A stretch of 64,000 nt of DNA from Paenibacillus_E sp964253085 (GCF_964253085.1 NZ_CAXUQH020000001.1:3844001-3908000), one strand, 5' to 3'; shown: positions 17,298-26,128, counted from the first letter of the stretch. The notes: a model not told the origin generated them from the letters alone. Numbers and translations are program-made.

Positions 17298-19730
17298 GTG
17301 GAAACAATCTCAAGTACGTATCACATTCCCTTTGTCATTTTTTCAATTCTCATTGCTATCATTGCATCATTTGCTGCATTGGATCTCGGAATTCGAATCC
17401 ATAAGGCAAAAAGATCAGCGAGGCATGCTTGGTTAGCTGGCGGTGCATTTGCAATGGGAATGGGTATTTGGTCGATGCATTTTGTCGCAATGCTAGCTTT
17501 TCATTTACCAATATCTGTTACATACCAATTATCTACTGTGGTTTATTCCATAGTTCCGGCATTGCTTGCATCTTGGTTAGCTTTATATATCATCAGTAGA
17601 CCAATTATGCGCAAACCACACGTATTTATTGGAGCTACTTTTATTGCTACAGGGGTCGTATCCATGCATTACATTGGCATGGAAGCAATGGTGATGGGGG
17701 CAACTATTGAATATAATCCTTATTTATGGGCTCTTTCTGCCATTATTGCATACGTTGTCTCTTTAGTTGCACTCCTGTTGTTATTCTCGGTAAAACAGAA
17801 TGCCAGTTCACCACGTATAATGTTGCGGAAGCTAGGTAGTTCGTTGGTCATGGGCCTAGCGATAAGTGGTATGCACTACACTGGTATGGCAGCAGCAACT
17901 TTCAAGCATGATCATGCGCACATCGTTTCAGACCTTACGTTCGATACGAAATTACTGGCCTATTTGATAGGTTTTGGTATTTTATTCATTCTAGGGCTAG
18001 CGTTCATCAGTACATTCATCGATAGACGATTTGAATCACAGATGATGATGTCGGAGAAAAGATTTCGCTCCGTTGTAGAATCTGCTCATGATGCAATTAT
18101 CCTAGCTGATCATAATCGGACAATTATATCCTGTAATAAGGGTGCACATCTCATTTTTGGCTATGAAGAACAAGAGCTTATTGGAGAAGGATTACATCGT
18201 ATTTTCCCAGAACGGTTCATAGCAGCACATCAAGAGCGTTTGGAGAGTTTCCTTGCCACTGGCGAAGCGAATGAACTTGGAATGACATATGAATTGCTAG
18301 GGTTACGAAAAGATCAAAGCGAGTTTCCGATTGAACTTTCGCTTGCAGTTTGGAAAGAAGAAGAAAGCCCGTGCTTTAGCTGCATAATTCGGGACATTTC
18401 TGAAAGAAAAAGGACCGAAGAAAAAATTAATCGGATGGTGTATCGTGATCCCTTAACGGGTCTGCCGAATCGGCTTCTATTAAACGATCGTCTCGAGCTA
18501 GCTTTAGACCAAGCGCATGAAAACCAACAAAGCATGGGGATCATGTTTATTGATTTAGATCGTTTTAAATTTATAAATGACACGCTTGGCCATGCTATGG
18601 GAGATAAATTATTGATTGAGGTTGCGAAGCGGTTCGAAGCTTGCATTGGTAAAGGAGATACGGTTTCTCGCCAAGGTGGCGATGAATTTATTATTCTTTG
18701 GGCGCATACAACTGCTGATGAGATGATAAAAAATGCTAATAAAATTGTTCGTATTTTCTCACAATCCTTTACCATCCTTGAACATGAGTTATTCGTTACA
18801 CCTTCTATTGGTATTAGTCTCTATCCTTCTGATGGAAGCGATATTGAAACATTAATAAAAAATGCAGATACCGCGATGTACCGTGTGAAAGAACAAGGTA
18901 AAAATAATTTTCAGTTTTATACACCTGAGATGAATGTAGCGGTCACCAAAAAAATGCAGATGGAAATTGGGCTGCGCAAAGCATTAGAGCGAAATGAATT
19001 TAAAGTGTTTTATCAACCTCAGATTGATGTGAATTCAGGTAAGATTACCGGAGCAGAAGCATTAATTCGTTGGCAGCACCCCAATTGGGGACCAATATCG
19101 CCAGCCGATTTTATTCCACTAGCAGAAGAAACTGGATTAATCATTCCAATTGGTGAGTGGGTTCTCAATGAGGCTTGTCGTCAAAATAAAGAATGGCAGA
19201 AGCAAGGCTATGAACCATTTCGTATAGCTGTAAATATTTCTTCTAGACAATTTAAGCAAAGTAATTTAATCGATATGGTGAGTAAAGCCTTAGATGAGTC
19301 CGGATTAGATCACCAGTATCTAGAACTTGAGTTAACTGAAAGTATTATTCAAGATTCCAAGTATGCCATTGAGACGATGCATAAACTGAAAGCTATGGGT
19401 ATCTTTTTATCCATCGACGATTTCGGAACAGGTTATTCATCTTTGAATTATTTGAAGTTGTTCCCTATTGACAGTTTAAAGATCGACCAATCGTTTACTC
19501 GAAATATGTTTGAGGATGCGAAGGATGCTGCACTTGTACATACGATTATTTCAATGGCTCATAATTTGGATCTGAAGGTCATTGCAGAAGGGGTAGAAAC
19601 GAAGGAGCAGCTTCAATTCTTGCTATTAAAAGAATGCAATGAAGCGCAAGGTTACTTATTTAGCCGCCCATTACCTGCTCAGGAGATGACTGGTATCATT
19701 AAGCAGCAATATACATTTGGGAAACAGTGA
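17298..19730 (+). CDS. MHYT-PAS-GGDEF-EAL membrane c-di-GMP signalling protein
   Basis: The 810-aa protein starts at GTG 17298 behind AGGAGA. An N-terminal MHYT domain of about seven spans (residues 10-245) contains three repeats of the motif (SMHFVAM, SMHYIGMEA, GMHYTGMAA), thought to bind copper and sense a gas or redox signal. A PAS domain (about 255-370) follows, then GGDEF (about 380-540) with an intact GGDEF signature, then EAL (about 555-800) with EALIRW, ELTES and DDFGTGYSSLNYLK. Both catalytic motifs are intact, so synthesis and breakdown of cyclic di-GMP are both possible. No RxxD inhibitory site is obvious before GGDEF. It stands alone between terminators. Confidence 0.94.
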   Translation: METISSTYHIPFVIFSILIAIIASFAALDLGIRIHKAKRSARHAWLAGGAFAMGMGIWSMHFVAMLAFHLPISVTYQLSTVVYSIVPALLASWLALYIISRPIMRKPHVFIGATFIATGVVSMHYIGMEAMVMGATIEYNPYLWALSAIIAYVVSLVALLLLFSVKQNASSPRIMLRKLGSSLVMGLAISGMHYTGMAAATFKHDHAHIVSDLTFDTKLLAYLIGFGILFILGLAFISTFIDRRFESQMMMSEKRFRSVVESAHDAIILADHNRTIISCNKGAHLIFGYEEQELIGEGLHRIFPERFIAAHQERLESFLATGEANELGMTYELLGLRKDQSEFPIELSLAVWKEEESPCFSCIIRDISERKRTEEKINRMVYRDPLTGLPNRLLLNDRLELALDQAHENQQSMGIMFIDLDRFKFINDTLGHAMGDKLLIEVAKRFEACIGKGDTVSRQGGDEFIILWAHTTADEMIKNANKIVRIFSQSFTILEHELFVTPSIGISLYPSDGSDIETLIKNADTAMYRVKEQGKNNFQFYTPEMNVAVTKKMQMEIGLRKALERNEFKVFYQPQIDVNSGKITGAEALIRWQHPNWGPISPADFIPLAEETGLIIPIGEWVLNEACRQNKEWQKQGYEPFRIAVNISSRQFKQSNLIDMVSKALDESGLDHQYLELELTESIIQDSKYAIETMHKLKAMGIFLSIDDFGTGYSSLNYLKLFPIDSLKIDQSFTRNMFEDAKDAALVHTIISMAHNLDLKVIAEGVETKEQLQFLLLKECNEAQGYLFSRPLPAQEMTGIIKQQYTFGKQ

Positions 19731-19738
19731 TTTCAGGG

Positions 19739-19763
19739 CCTTCTCTTTGGAGAAGGTTTTTCT
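19739..19763 (+). terminator. Intrinsic terminator after the MHYT protein gene
   Basis: CCTTCTC and GAGAAGG form a tight stem around TTTG, followed by T residues. Confidence 0.88.
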
Positions 19764-19809
19764 GATTATTCTGAAACGGAAGCCAATATGGATATACAGG
19801 TATCTTTTG

Positions 19810-19818
19810 TGCTATAAT
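19810..19818 (+). promoter_or_regulatory. Extended -10 promoter for miaB-ricA
   Basis: TGCTATAAT contains the TG extension and a perfect -10 hexamer (19813-19818). No good -35 is seen, as is usual for extended -10 promoters. The miaB ATG follows after 60 bases. Confidence 0.6.
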
Positions 19819-19878
19819 TTGATATTGGGTTAATACAAGTTAGAGCTATATTTATAGATAAAGGGAAGTGAATTCATC

Positions 19879-21465
19879 ATGTCAAAGGAGAACCAAAATA
19901 CATCGGACTTAAAATCCGACAAGGTTAAGGATTACTCCAAATACTTTGACTTCTCGGATGCGAAAGTGTTAAGCCAAGAAGAAGGCAAAACGACTTACCG
20001 AATTAAAGGTAGGAACATCCAAATTAATTCTGCACCGAATTACAAAGATGAAAAGCAACGTGGTAAAGAGGACATTCAAGTTCACTACGATTTTGCGATT
20101 CCAGAAGATATGCAGGAGTTTGGTAAGGACAAATTTTATTTAATCACGACTTACGGATGTCAGATGAATGAGCATGATACCGAAGTCATGAGAGGTCTTT
20201 TTGAGCAAATGGGTTATACGGCTACGGATGACAAGCAGATCGCAGATGTGATCCTATTAAATACGTGCGCGATTCGTGAGAATGCTGAAGACAAGGTGTT
20301 CGGTGAACTTGGTCATTTGAAGACGCTGAAAGCGCAGAAGCCAGGACTTATTCTTGGTGTATGTGGTTGTATGTCGCAAGAGGAATCCGTGGTTCATCGC
20401 ATTATGCAGAAACATGCGTTTGTCGATATGATTTTCGGAACACATAATATTCATCGCTTGCCAAGCCTTTTGAAGGATGCTTTTTTCAACAAAGAAATGG
20501 TTGTGGAGGTATGGTCAAAGGAAGGCGATATCGTAGAAAATCTCCCCAAAAAACGGGAAGGTATCCGTGCTTGGGTTAACATTATGTACGGATGCGATAA
20601 GTTCTGCACCTATTGTATTGTTCCATATACACGTGGTAAGGAACGAAGCCGTAGACCGCAGGACGTTTTGGCAGAAGTCAGAGATTTGGCTCGTCAAGGC
20701 TTTCAGGAAATTACGCTACTTGGACAGAATGTCAATGCCTATGGCAAAGACTTTGAAGATATAACGTATACTTTCGCTGATTTGATGGACGATATTCGTA
20801 AGATTGATGTTCCACGTATTCGATTTACAACATCGCATCCTCGAGATTTCGATGATCGTTTGATTGAGGTATTAGGGAAGCGTGGTAATCTTGTTGAGCA
20901 CATCCATTTACCCGTGCAAGCTGGTAACACGGATGTCTTAAAACGGATGAGTCGGAAATACTCGAGAGATCATTATTTGCAGCTAGCAGGCAAAATCAAG
21001 GCAACGATGCCGGATGTCGTATTAACGACAGATATTATTGTTGGTTTTCCCGGTGAGACCGATGAGCAATTCGAGGATACGATGACGCTGTACGAGCAAG
21101 TAGGTTTTGACTTTGCATTTACTTTTATCTATTCACCGAGAGTAGGTACGCCTGCAGCGGAAATGGAAGATAATGTTCCGATGGAAGTGAAGAAGCAGCG
21201 TTTATACAGGCTTAATGAGTTAGTAAATAAGCTGAGTAAAGACAGCAATGAACGCTTGTTAGATAAAACTGTCGAAGTCTTAGTAGAAGGCGAAAGCAAG
21301 AACAATACAGATGTGCTTGCTGGTCGTACGCGGACGAATAAGTTAATCCACTTCACAGGAAATCCATCCTTGATCGGTCAAATGGTTCATGTCAAAGTTA
21401 CTCATGCACAAACTTGGATTTTGAAGGGTGAGATCGTACAGAAGCCTCTTCAGATGTCCGTATAA
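19879..21465 (+). CDS. miaB: tRNA-2-methylthio-N6-dimethylallyladenosine synthase MiaB
   Basis: A 528-aa radical SAM methylthiotransferase converting i6A37 to ms2i6A37 in tRNAs reading U-initial codons. The N-terminal 85 residues are the charged extension found in Firmicute MiaB. The UPF0004 domain begins at FYLITTYGCQMNEHDTE (Cys), with LNTCAIRENAEDK and GVCGCMSQEE supplying the other auxiliary-cluster cysteines. The radical SAM motif is GCDKFCTYCIVPYTRG, and the C-terminal TRAM domain ends the protein. The long N-terminus and QMNEHDTE separate it from RimO. It is followed after 35 bases by ricA, the same pairing as ymcB-ymcA in B. subtilis. Confidence 0.96.
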   Translation: MSKENQNTSDLKSDKVKDYSKYFDFSDAKVLSQEEGKTTYRIKGRNIQINSAPNYKDEKQRGKEDIQVHYDFAIPEDMQEFGKDKFYLITTYGCQMNEHDTEVMRGLFEQMGYTATDDKQIADVILLNTCAIRENAEDKVFGELGHLKTLKAQKPGLILGVCGCMSQEESVVHRIMQKHAFVDMIFGTHNIHRLPSLLKDAFFNKEMVVEVWSKEGDIVENLPKKREGIRAWVNIMYGCDKFCTYCIVPYTRGKERSRRPQDVLAEVRDLARQGFQEITLLGQNVNAYGKDFEDITYTFADLMDDIRKIDVPRIRFTTSHPRDFDDRLIEVLGKRGNLVEHIHLPVQAGNTDVLKRMSRKYSRDHYLQLAGKIKATMPDVVLTTDIIVGFPGETDEQFEDTMTLYEQVGFDFAFTFIYSPRVGTPAAEMEDNVPMEVKKQRLYRLNELVNKLSKDSNERLLDKTVEVLVEGESKNNTDVLAGRTRTNKLIHFTGNPSLIGQMVHVKVTHAQTWILKGEIVQKPLQMSV

Positions 21466-21500
21466 AATTTCGAACTGGATAAATAGGAGCGTGTTAATAA

Positions 21501-21965
21501 ATGTCCCAATGTGATCATGCACATGACAATAACCAGCCTCATGCATTTAAAGTAGAGGAATTTACAAATACAGAAATGATCGTCCGCGAAGATATTTTGG
21601 CGAAAGCGAAGGAACTAGCTGCATTACTTACAACTTCTAATGAAGTTCAGTTCTATCAAAAAGCTGAAAAGCAAATTGCTACGAATCCTGATATACAAGG
21701 GTTGATTAGTGCGATTAAGAAGAAACAAAAAGAGATTGTTGCTTTTGAAACGTTCCAAAATAAGAAAATGGTGGAAAAAATCGAGAATGAAATCGAAGTT
21801 CTTCAGGATGAATTAGATGGTATTCCAATCGTTAATGAGTTCAAGCAAACACAAGAAGATATTAACTATTTGCTTCAACTTGTCATGTCAGTAGTAAGAG
21901 ACACGATTTCGGATAAAATTACTGTAGAAGCAGGCGCGGCAGAAGCACCGACTTCATGCGATTAA
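21501..21965 (+). CDS. ricA: RicA/YmcA (YlbF-family) regulator
   Basis: A 154-aa helical protein of the YlbF/YmcA family. ILAKAKELAALLTTSNEVQFYQKAEKQI and LDGIPIVNEFKQTQEDINYLLQLV align with B. subtilis YmcA (RicA). RicA works with RicF and RicT as an iron-sulfur complex that promotes RNase Y-dependent maturation of mRNAs and affects Spo0A phosphorylation, competence and biofilms. Its usual terminal cysteine is present (PTSCD at the end), and another lies at position 4. The His/Asp-rich first 14 residues are unlike B. subtilis RicA. It is coupled to miaB, as expected. In Bacillus, cotE-mutS-mutL follow; here they do not. Confidence 0.88.
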   Translation: MSQCDHAHDNNQPHAFKVEEFTNTEMIVREDILAKAKELAALLTTSNEVQFYQKAEKQIATNPDIQGLISAIKKKQKEIVAFETFQNKKMVEKIENEIEVLQDELDGIPIVNEFKQTQEDINYLLQLVMSVVRDTISDKITVEAGAAEAPTSCD

Positions 21966-21988
21966 GTTAGACATGTAAATGAGAAGGG

Positions 21989-22035
21989 AATCGCCCTCAA
22001 CGAGCAGTACAATGGTGCTGAGTTGAGCGGCGATT
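21989..22035 (+). terminator. Stem-loop after ricA, possible terminator
   Basis: AATCGCC-CTCAAC (21989-22001) pairs with GTTGAG-C-GGCGATT (22022-22035), with a further AGCA/TGCT pairing inside. The following TTACTATTTG is a poor T tract, so termination is uncertain. Confidence 0.45.
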
Positions 22036-22083
22036 TACTATTTGTTATGAATGACCACTAGGCTTACGTGAAGGAGAGTTGTC

Positions 22084-22818
22084 ATGCTGACAGTTCGAAA
22101 TTTGAGTAAAGTATTCCCTCCGGACAATCAGGTCCTATCGCAAATTAGCTTTCAAGTAGATGCAGGAGAATTTATCGCGGTGATCGGCAGCAGTGGCAGT
22201 GGGAAGACAACACTGCTTCGTTGTATTAGTCATCAAGAGAAATGGACAAACGGTCAGCTCATTTATAACTCGAATGATATAACGAAGCCAGGCCCGTGGG
22301 ACCGTTTCAAATTGGGGAAGGATTTCGCTTTCCTAGAGGAGAAGCCTTTTCTAAATCGGAATAAAAGCGCTGTCAAAAATGTGTTGATGGGTAGAGTGTA
22401 TCAGGCTCCACTACGGATGGTTACAGGCTTATCGTCGAGAAATGAGAAAATTGATAGCATGGATTTCTTGGAGAAAGTTGGTCTTTTGGATAAAGGAGAA
22501 AAGAAGGTTGGTCAGCTTAGCGGTGGAGAGCAGCAACGTGTTGCCATTGCAAAAGCTTTGATTCTTGGCCCTAAGGTGCTAGTGGCCGATGAGCCGGTAT
22601 CAGGACTTGATCCGAAGTCTACTGAGTACATTTTGCAAGATTTGAAGTCGTTGTGCAAAGACCGCAACATGACTGTCATTGCAACTTTACATAAAGTAGA
22701 ACTCGCTGAGCGTTTTGCAACACGAATTTGGGGAGTGTCGGAAGGTCGAATCGTTTTGGATATTCCAGCTCGACCGCTTACGTTGAATGAAAAAATGCTT
22801 GTTTTTGGTCAAATATGA
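22084..22818 (+). CDS. ABC transporter ATP-binding protein, PhnC-like, without partners
   Basis: A 244-aa ATPase with a full motif set: Walker A GSSGSGKTT (residue 38), LSGGEQQRVAIAKAL signature, VLVADEPVSGLDP Walker B, and HKVELAERFATRIWGVSEGRI as the H-loop, a pattern typical of phosphonate importer ATPases (PhnC). No permease (PhnE) or binding protein (PhnD) lies nearby, so it either powers a transporter encoded elsewhere or has a non-transport role. Its stop overlaps the next gene by ATGA, coupling it to a low-molecular-weight phosphatase. Substrate assignment is unproven. Confidence 0.85.
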   Translation: MLTVRNLSKVFPPDNQVLSQISFQVDAGEFIAVIGSSGSGKTTLLRCISHQEKWTNGQLIYNSNDITKPGPWDRFKLGKDFAFLEEKPFLNRNKSAVKNVLMGRVYQAPLRMVTGLSSRNEKIDSMDFLEKVGLLDKGEKKVGQLSGGEQQRVAIAKALILGPKVLVADEPVSGLDPKSTEYILQDLKSLCKDRNMTVIATLHKVELAERFATRIWGVSEGRIVLDIPARPLTLNEKMLVFGQI

Positions 22819-23303
22819 TTAGGGTCTTATTCGTTTGTTTGGGAAATATTTGTCGTTCACCTATGGCGGAAGCGGTGTTTCGTCATCAAGTGAAGGAAGC
22901 GGGTCTTGAAAGTGTCATTTCGATTGATTCTGCGGGAACTGGGGATTGGCACATTGGTCATCCACCTCATCAAGGTACACGGGATATTCTTGACCGATAT
23001 CAGATTGGTTATGAGGGCCTTAAAGCCAGACAGGTCCGTCCTGATGATTTCTATCAATTTACGTATATCATCGCCATGGATGAAAGTAATGTCGTGAACT
23101 TGGCCTCATTCGCACCAGAACTTGCTGGGAATGAGAAGCGCGCCTCCATACATAAATTGTTGGACTTCTCAAGTAATCAAACAATTACTGAAGTACCTGA
23201 TCCCTACTATACGGGGAAATTTCAAGAAGTCTATGAGATGGTTGAGGAAAGTTGTAGTCGGTTGCTTGCTTTTATCGTGGATCAACATAAGCTAATTAAG
23301 TAA
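22815..23303 (+). CDS. Low-molecular-weight protein-tyrosine/arginine phosphatase family
   Basis: A 162-aa phosphatase. The P-loop FVCLGNICRSPMAEA gives the C-x5-R catalytic motif (Cys 8, Arg 14) and the general-acid Asp is in VPDPYYTG near residue 128. Members dephosphorylate phosphotyrosine (YfkJ, YwqE-linked PtpZ) or phosphoarginine (YwlE). In YwlE a Thr follows the Cys loop region (CTGNTCRSP), whereas this protein has CLGNICRS, which fits the phosphotyrosine type better. It is translationally coupled to the upstream ATPase gene, an unusual pairing. Confidence 0.9.
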   Translation: MIRVLFVCLGNICRSPMAEAVFRHQVKEAGLESVISIDSAGTGDWHIGHPPHQGTRDILDRYQIGYEGLKARQVRPDDFYQFTYIIAMDESNVVNLASFAPELAGNEKRASIHKLLDFSSNQTITEVPDPYYTGKFQEVYEMVEESCSRLLAFIVDQHKLIK

Positions 23304-23318
23304 GGGGAATACAACATA

Positions 23319-23369
23319 CCAAAAAGCAAGCTAGATAAGAGCGAGTCTCTTATCTAGCTTGCTTTTTGG
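23319..23369. terminator. Bidirectional terminator between convergent genes
   Basis: A perfect 23-bp inverted repeat (23319-23341 with 23347-23369) around CGAGT, with A/T tracts at both bases, serves the phosphatase gene on the plus strand and the histidine kinase gene on the minus strand. Confidence 0.93.
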
Positions 23370-23376
23370 GTTATGT

Positions 23377-24624
23377 TCAGTATTGTTGGAATACAATAGA
23401 ACATTGTGTTCCACAGTTGAGGCTGCTAGTGAATGAAATTTTGCCATTCATTTTCTTAATTAGACTCATAACTACGACAAGACCAAGTCCTGTACCGTGT
23501 TGTTTGGTCGTGTAGAAAGGCTTACCCAAGGAGTTCAATTGCTTGTCAGTCATACCAACACCCGTGTCTGTGATCGATATCTGAACGGCACTCGGATGTT
23601 TGCAAGTACGCAACGACAGTTTTCCGCCATTTGGCATGGATTCAATTGCATTCTTAATGAGATTCAGTAAACATTGGCGAAGCTTTTGAGACTCACCAAG
23701 AATATAAAGAGGTGTTTCACATTCATGTGAAATATCAATGGTAATTTGAAAATCATTCGCGTAAGGGGTAATAAATCGAATTGTATGTTCTAGTTCTTCT
23801 TTAATATCAAGCTGTTCCTTCATGTCAAGGGAGGGCTTCGCATAGTTAAGGAAATCTGTCAGTATGGTGATGGCTTGGTCTACACCTGATAAGGCATGAT
23901 CAACATAACGCCTACGATCTGGTGTAGTAAGGTCTGATCTTGCAAGTAATTGCAGAAATCCACGCGTTGACGTGAGAGGGTTTCGGATTTCATGTGAAAC
24001 TGTAGCCGATAACTCAGCAAGCATACGATTTTTCTCTAAATGAGTGATATGTCTTCTCTGTATTTCATATTTGTTAATAAAAAAAAGTAAAGATATCATA
24101 ATCCATAGTGAGACAAAGGCAAGGGCTAAAACAAAGCCAGTATATAAGGAAAATGGTGCTAAGACATAAGGAGCAAGTGGTGCATACAATAGTTCATAAA
24201 TGATGAGGATACCGGTTGCATACAGGAGTTTCACCTTCAAATCTGCGCTAGTTACACGATTTCGAACTAGAATTCCTAACATTAATAAGAAAGTGCTGCT
24301 TAGTAGAGCTGGCTCCCAATAATAATTGAGTACGAACATGCAACCAATATTAAATATGATCCATGTCATGATTGAAGGCGCAATGCCAACGCCTAATGTC
24401 ACAAAAAGCAAACAGACAGGGACTAATTGTAAGGAGTAGATTAATGGGTCAATATCCGCAAAGTTCCAGTATAGAAGGATGAAACTTAATAGGATGAATG
24501 AGAAGAAGAGATTCAAGTGTTGTTCTTTATGTATGAAATGGGGAGCAAGAATGAGGTGGAGCAGAGCGGCGCTCATGATGTAGAAAAGGTTTTGTAGTTC
24601 ATTGGCAATAATGAAATGAAGCAA
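23377..24624 (-). CDS. Membrane sensor histidine kinase (KinB-like layout)
   Basis: A 415-aa kinase read from TTG 24624, with AAAGGA nine bases upstream. The first 190 residues form about six hydrophobic spans with almost no extracellular domain, like sensors of the KinB/intramembrane type. HisKA has the phospho-acceptor in SATVSHEIRNPLTSTRGFLQ. The ATPase domain has NLIKNAIESM (N box), DTGVGM (G1) and HGTGLGLVVV (G2). No response regulator gene is adjacent, so it is an orphan kinase, typical of the sporulation phosphorelay. The promoter region carries a perfect TTGTCGAA (24653-24646), consistent with Spo0A control. The signal sensed is unknown. Confidence 0.9.
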   Translation of the reverse strand: MLHFIIANELQNLFYIMSAALLHLILAPHFIHKEQHLNLFFSFILLSFILLYWNFADIDPLIYSLQLVPVCLLFVTLGVGIAPSIMTWIIFNIGCMFVLNYYWEPALLSSTFLLMLGILVRNRVTSADLKVKLLYATGILIIYELLYAPLAPYVLAPFSLYTGFVLALAFVSLWIMISLLFFINKYEIQRRHITHLEKNRMLAELSATVSHEIRNPLTSTRGFLQLLARSDLTTPDRRRYVDHALSGVDQAITILTDFLNYAKPSLDMKEQLDIKEELEHTIRFITPYANDFQITIDISHECETPLYILGESQKLRQCLLNLIKNAIESMPNGGKLSLRTCKHPSAVQISITDTGVGMTDKQLNSLGKPFYTTKQHGTGLGLVVVMSLIKKMNGKISFTSSLNCGTQCSIVFQQY

Positions 24625-24645
24625 TCTTAAGCATCCTTTCCATAT

Positions 24646-24699
24646 TTCGACAATTTGGTAATTATTTCTACATTATCTCACAAATGCGGTTTGAATCAA
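24646..24699 (-). promoter_or_regulatory. Kinase-gene promoter with a Spo0A-like box
   Basis: On the minus strand TTGATT (24699-24694) and GATAAT (24677-24672) are 16 bases apart. TTGTCGAA (24653-24646), the 0A-box core, sits just downstream of the expected start of transcription, a place where binding would normally repress. Chance occurrence cannot be excluded. Confidence 0.5.
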
Positions 24700-24787
24700 G
24701 AGAAATGGCCTATTTTGAATGCTAAAGATTTCATAAAGACTTATAGTCATTGGTGTATAAACCGCTGTATAATAAAGAAAACACTGT

Positions 24788-24803
24788 TTGCAAACGTTTA
24801 CAA
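24788..24803. promoter_or_regulatory. CcpA (cre) box
   Basis: TTGCAAACGTTTACAA fits the catabolite-responsive element consensus WTGNAARCGNWWWCAW at every position. It begins about 14 bases after a TATAAT (24768-24773), so bound CcpA would block early transcription of the small ORF at 24837 and perhaps the oxidoreductase genes that follow. Confidence 0.78.
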
Positions 24804-24836
24804 TATTAAGGGATTTGAAGCCGAGGAGAGATGTGA

Positions 24837-25004
24837 ATGCGGTCGTGCTCACAGGTGTGCGGTGTTGTGTTTAATCCGATCGAAGACGAATATGTAGACG
24901 TTTGTGAAGATTGTGAGGCATCGGAGAATGACATAGACATGGAGCGGGAATCGTTAAGTTTTTATTTGGGGACGTGCGGTCTAATCATTGATTATTTGCT
25001 TTAA
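24837..25004 (+). CDS. Small cysteine-rich ORF, 55 aa, unrecognised
   Basis: This short frame starts at ATG 24837, with GAGGAGAG at 24823-24830. It encodes an acidic peptide beginning MRSCSQVCGVVFNP, with DVCEDCEAS at about residues 21-29 and FYLGTCGLIIDYLL at the C-terminus. Five cysteines in C-x3-C and C-x2-C spacings suggest metal or iron-sulfur binding. A cre box lies 34 bases upstream and a 2-oxoacid oxidoreductase with iron-sulfur clusters follows. No family is recognised. A competing longer frame over the same DNA (from 24655) starts inside the kinase leader and lacks a ribosome binding site, so it is rejected. The good start context is the main support that this one is real. Confidence 0.55.
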   Translation: MRSCSQVCGVVFNPIEDEYVDVCEDCEASENDIDMERESLSFYLGTCGLIIDYLL

Positions 25005-25117
25005 ATGGCTAATTTAAAAAAAGGTTGATTACCAGCCATTTCTTGTTACAATAATAGTAGATTTATTATTCATACTATTCACTCTATATGCAGTTCATTT
25101 TTGAAAGGAGACCAAGC

Positions 25118-26128
25118 ATGGTAACTTTACCTAAATTGAACGATCTCGGATTTTTCGAGATAAGACTGGAATCCATCGGCGGTCTAGGCGCGAATCTGGC
25201 GGGTAAGATGCTGGCAGAAGCAGGAGTCGTTGGCGTTGGTTTGAACGGTGTCAGTTTCTCATCCTATGGGTCTGAGAAGAAAGGATCGGCAGTAAAAGCA
25301 CATATTCGATTTTGTGACATGGATACGAAGATTCGGGATACATCCCCCGTTGAACGACCGCATGTTGTAGGTGTTTTTCATGAGTCTCTTTCCAAAACTG
25401 TAAACGTTATCAGTGGCATCTACGAGGATAGTACCGTGTTAGTAAATTCAACTAAAACGCCTGATGAATTGAAGGAGAAGATGAAGCTCAGGGGAGGGAC
25501 GATTGCTGTTATTGATGCAATTGGTATCTCGCTCGAGGAGAAGAATCGTGTTAATATGGCCATGCTGGGAGCCATGTTCCGATTGTGTGATTTTTTGGAT
25601 CCAGATGTCATGCGCGGCGTTATTAGAAAGTCTTTAGAAAAGAAATACCCACTTGCAGTTGCACCAGCATTACGTACATTCGATCGTGGATATAACGAAG
25701 TAGTTTTCCAAACGTATGAACTTCCAGAAGGGGAATCTATGCCAGATTTTGTACGCTATGATACACCAGTTCTGGGCTTTGCTACTCAGCCTATCGGGGG
25801 CGTCGTTACGAACCCAGGTAACAGTATACTCAAAGATTTGAGCATTTCTCGTGCTGGAATGATGCCGCATTTTCACGAAGATTCATGTATTCACTGCGCT
25901 TCTTGTGATAATGTGTGTCCTGACTTTTGTTTTGTATGGGATGAGCTCCCCGACAAAAAAGGCCGTCCCCAAATGTTCCTGCAAGGCATAGACTATCAAT
26001 ATTGTAAAGGTTGCCTTAAATGTGTACAAGCTTGTCCAACCGATGCGCTCTCCAGTGAGCGTGAAGAAGATGGTTATGCTGATCTTAATCGCATGCCTCA
26101 TCGATTCAATCTAGCTATAAACTCTTAG
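25118..26128 (+). CDS. 2-oxoacid:acceptor oxidoreductase, fused gamma-delta subunit
   Basis: A 336-aa protein starting at ATG 25118 (AAAGGAG at 25104-25110). Residues 1-200 are a gamma domain (FFEIRLESIGGLGANLAGKML). The C-terminal part is a delta-type ferredoxin with two [4Fe-4S] motifs: CIHCASCDNVCPDFC and CKGCLKCVQACPTDAL. Electrons from 2-oxoacid cleavage would pass through these clusters. The fusion is complementary to that of the next gene (alpha-beta), so together they make a complete four-domain enzyme, unlike KorAB, which fuses gamma to alpha and lacks the ferredoxin part. The preferred oxoacid is uncertain. The 34-base gap to the next gene suggests one operon, possibly under the cre box at 24788. 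Confidence 0.9.
   Translation: MVTLPKLNDLGFFEIRLESIGGLGANLAGKMLAEAGVVGVGLNGVSFSSYGSEKKGSAVKAHIRFCDMDTKIRDTSPVERPHVVGVFHESLSKTVNVISGIYEDSTVLVNSTKTPDELKEKMKLRGGTIAVIDAIGISLEEKNRVNMAMLGAMFRLCDFLDPDVMRGVIRKSLEKKYPLAVAPALRTFDRGYNEVVFQTYELPEGESMPDFVRYDTPVLGFATQPIGGVVTNPGNSILKDLSISRAGMMPHFHEDSCIHCASCDNVCPDFCFVWDELPDKKGRPQMFLQGIDYQYCKGCLKCVQACPTDALSSEREEDGYADLNRMPHRFNLAINS

Noticed and set aside
24655..24897. 80-codon plus-strand frame before the Cys-rich ORF
   Set aside because: Starts in the kinase leader, crosses the cre box, has no ribosome binding site, and overlaps a better ORF in another frame.
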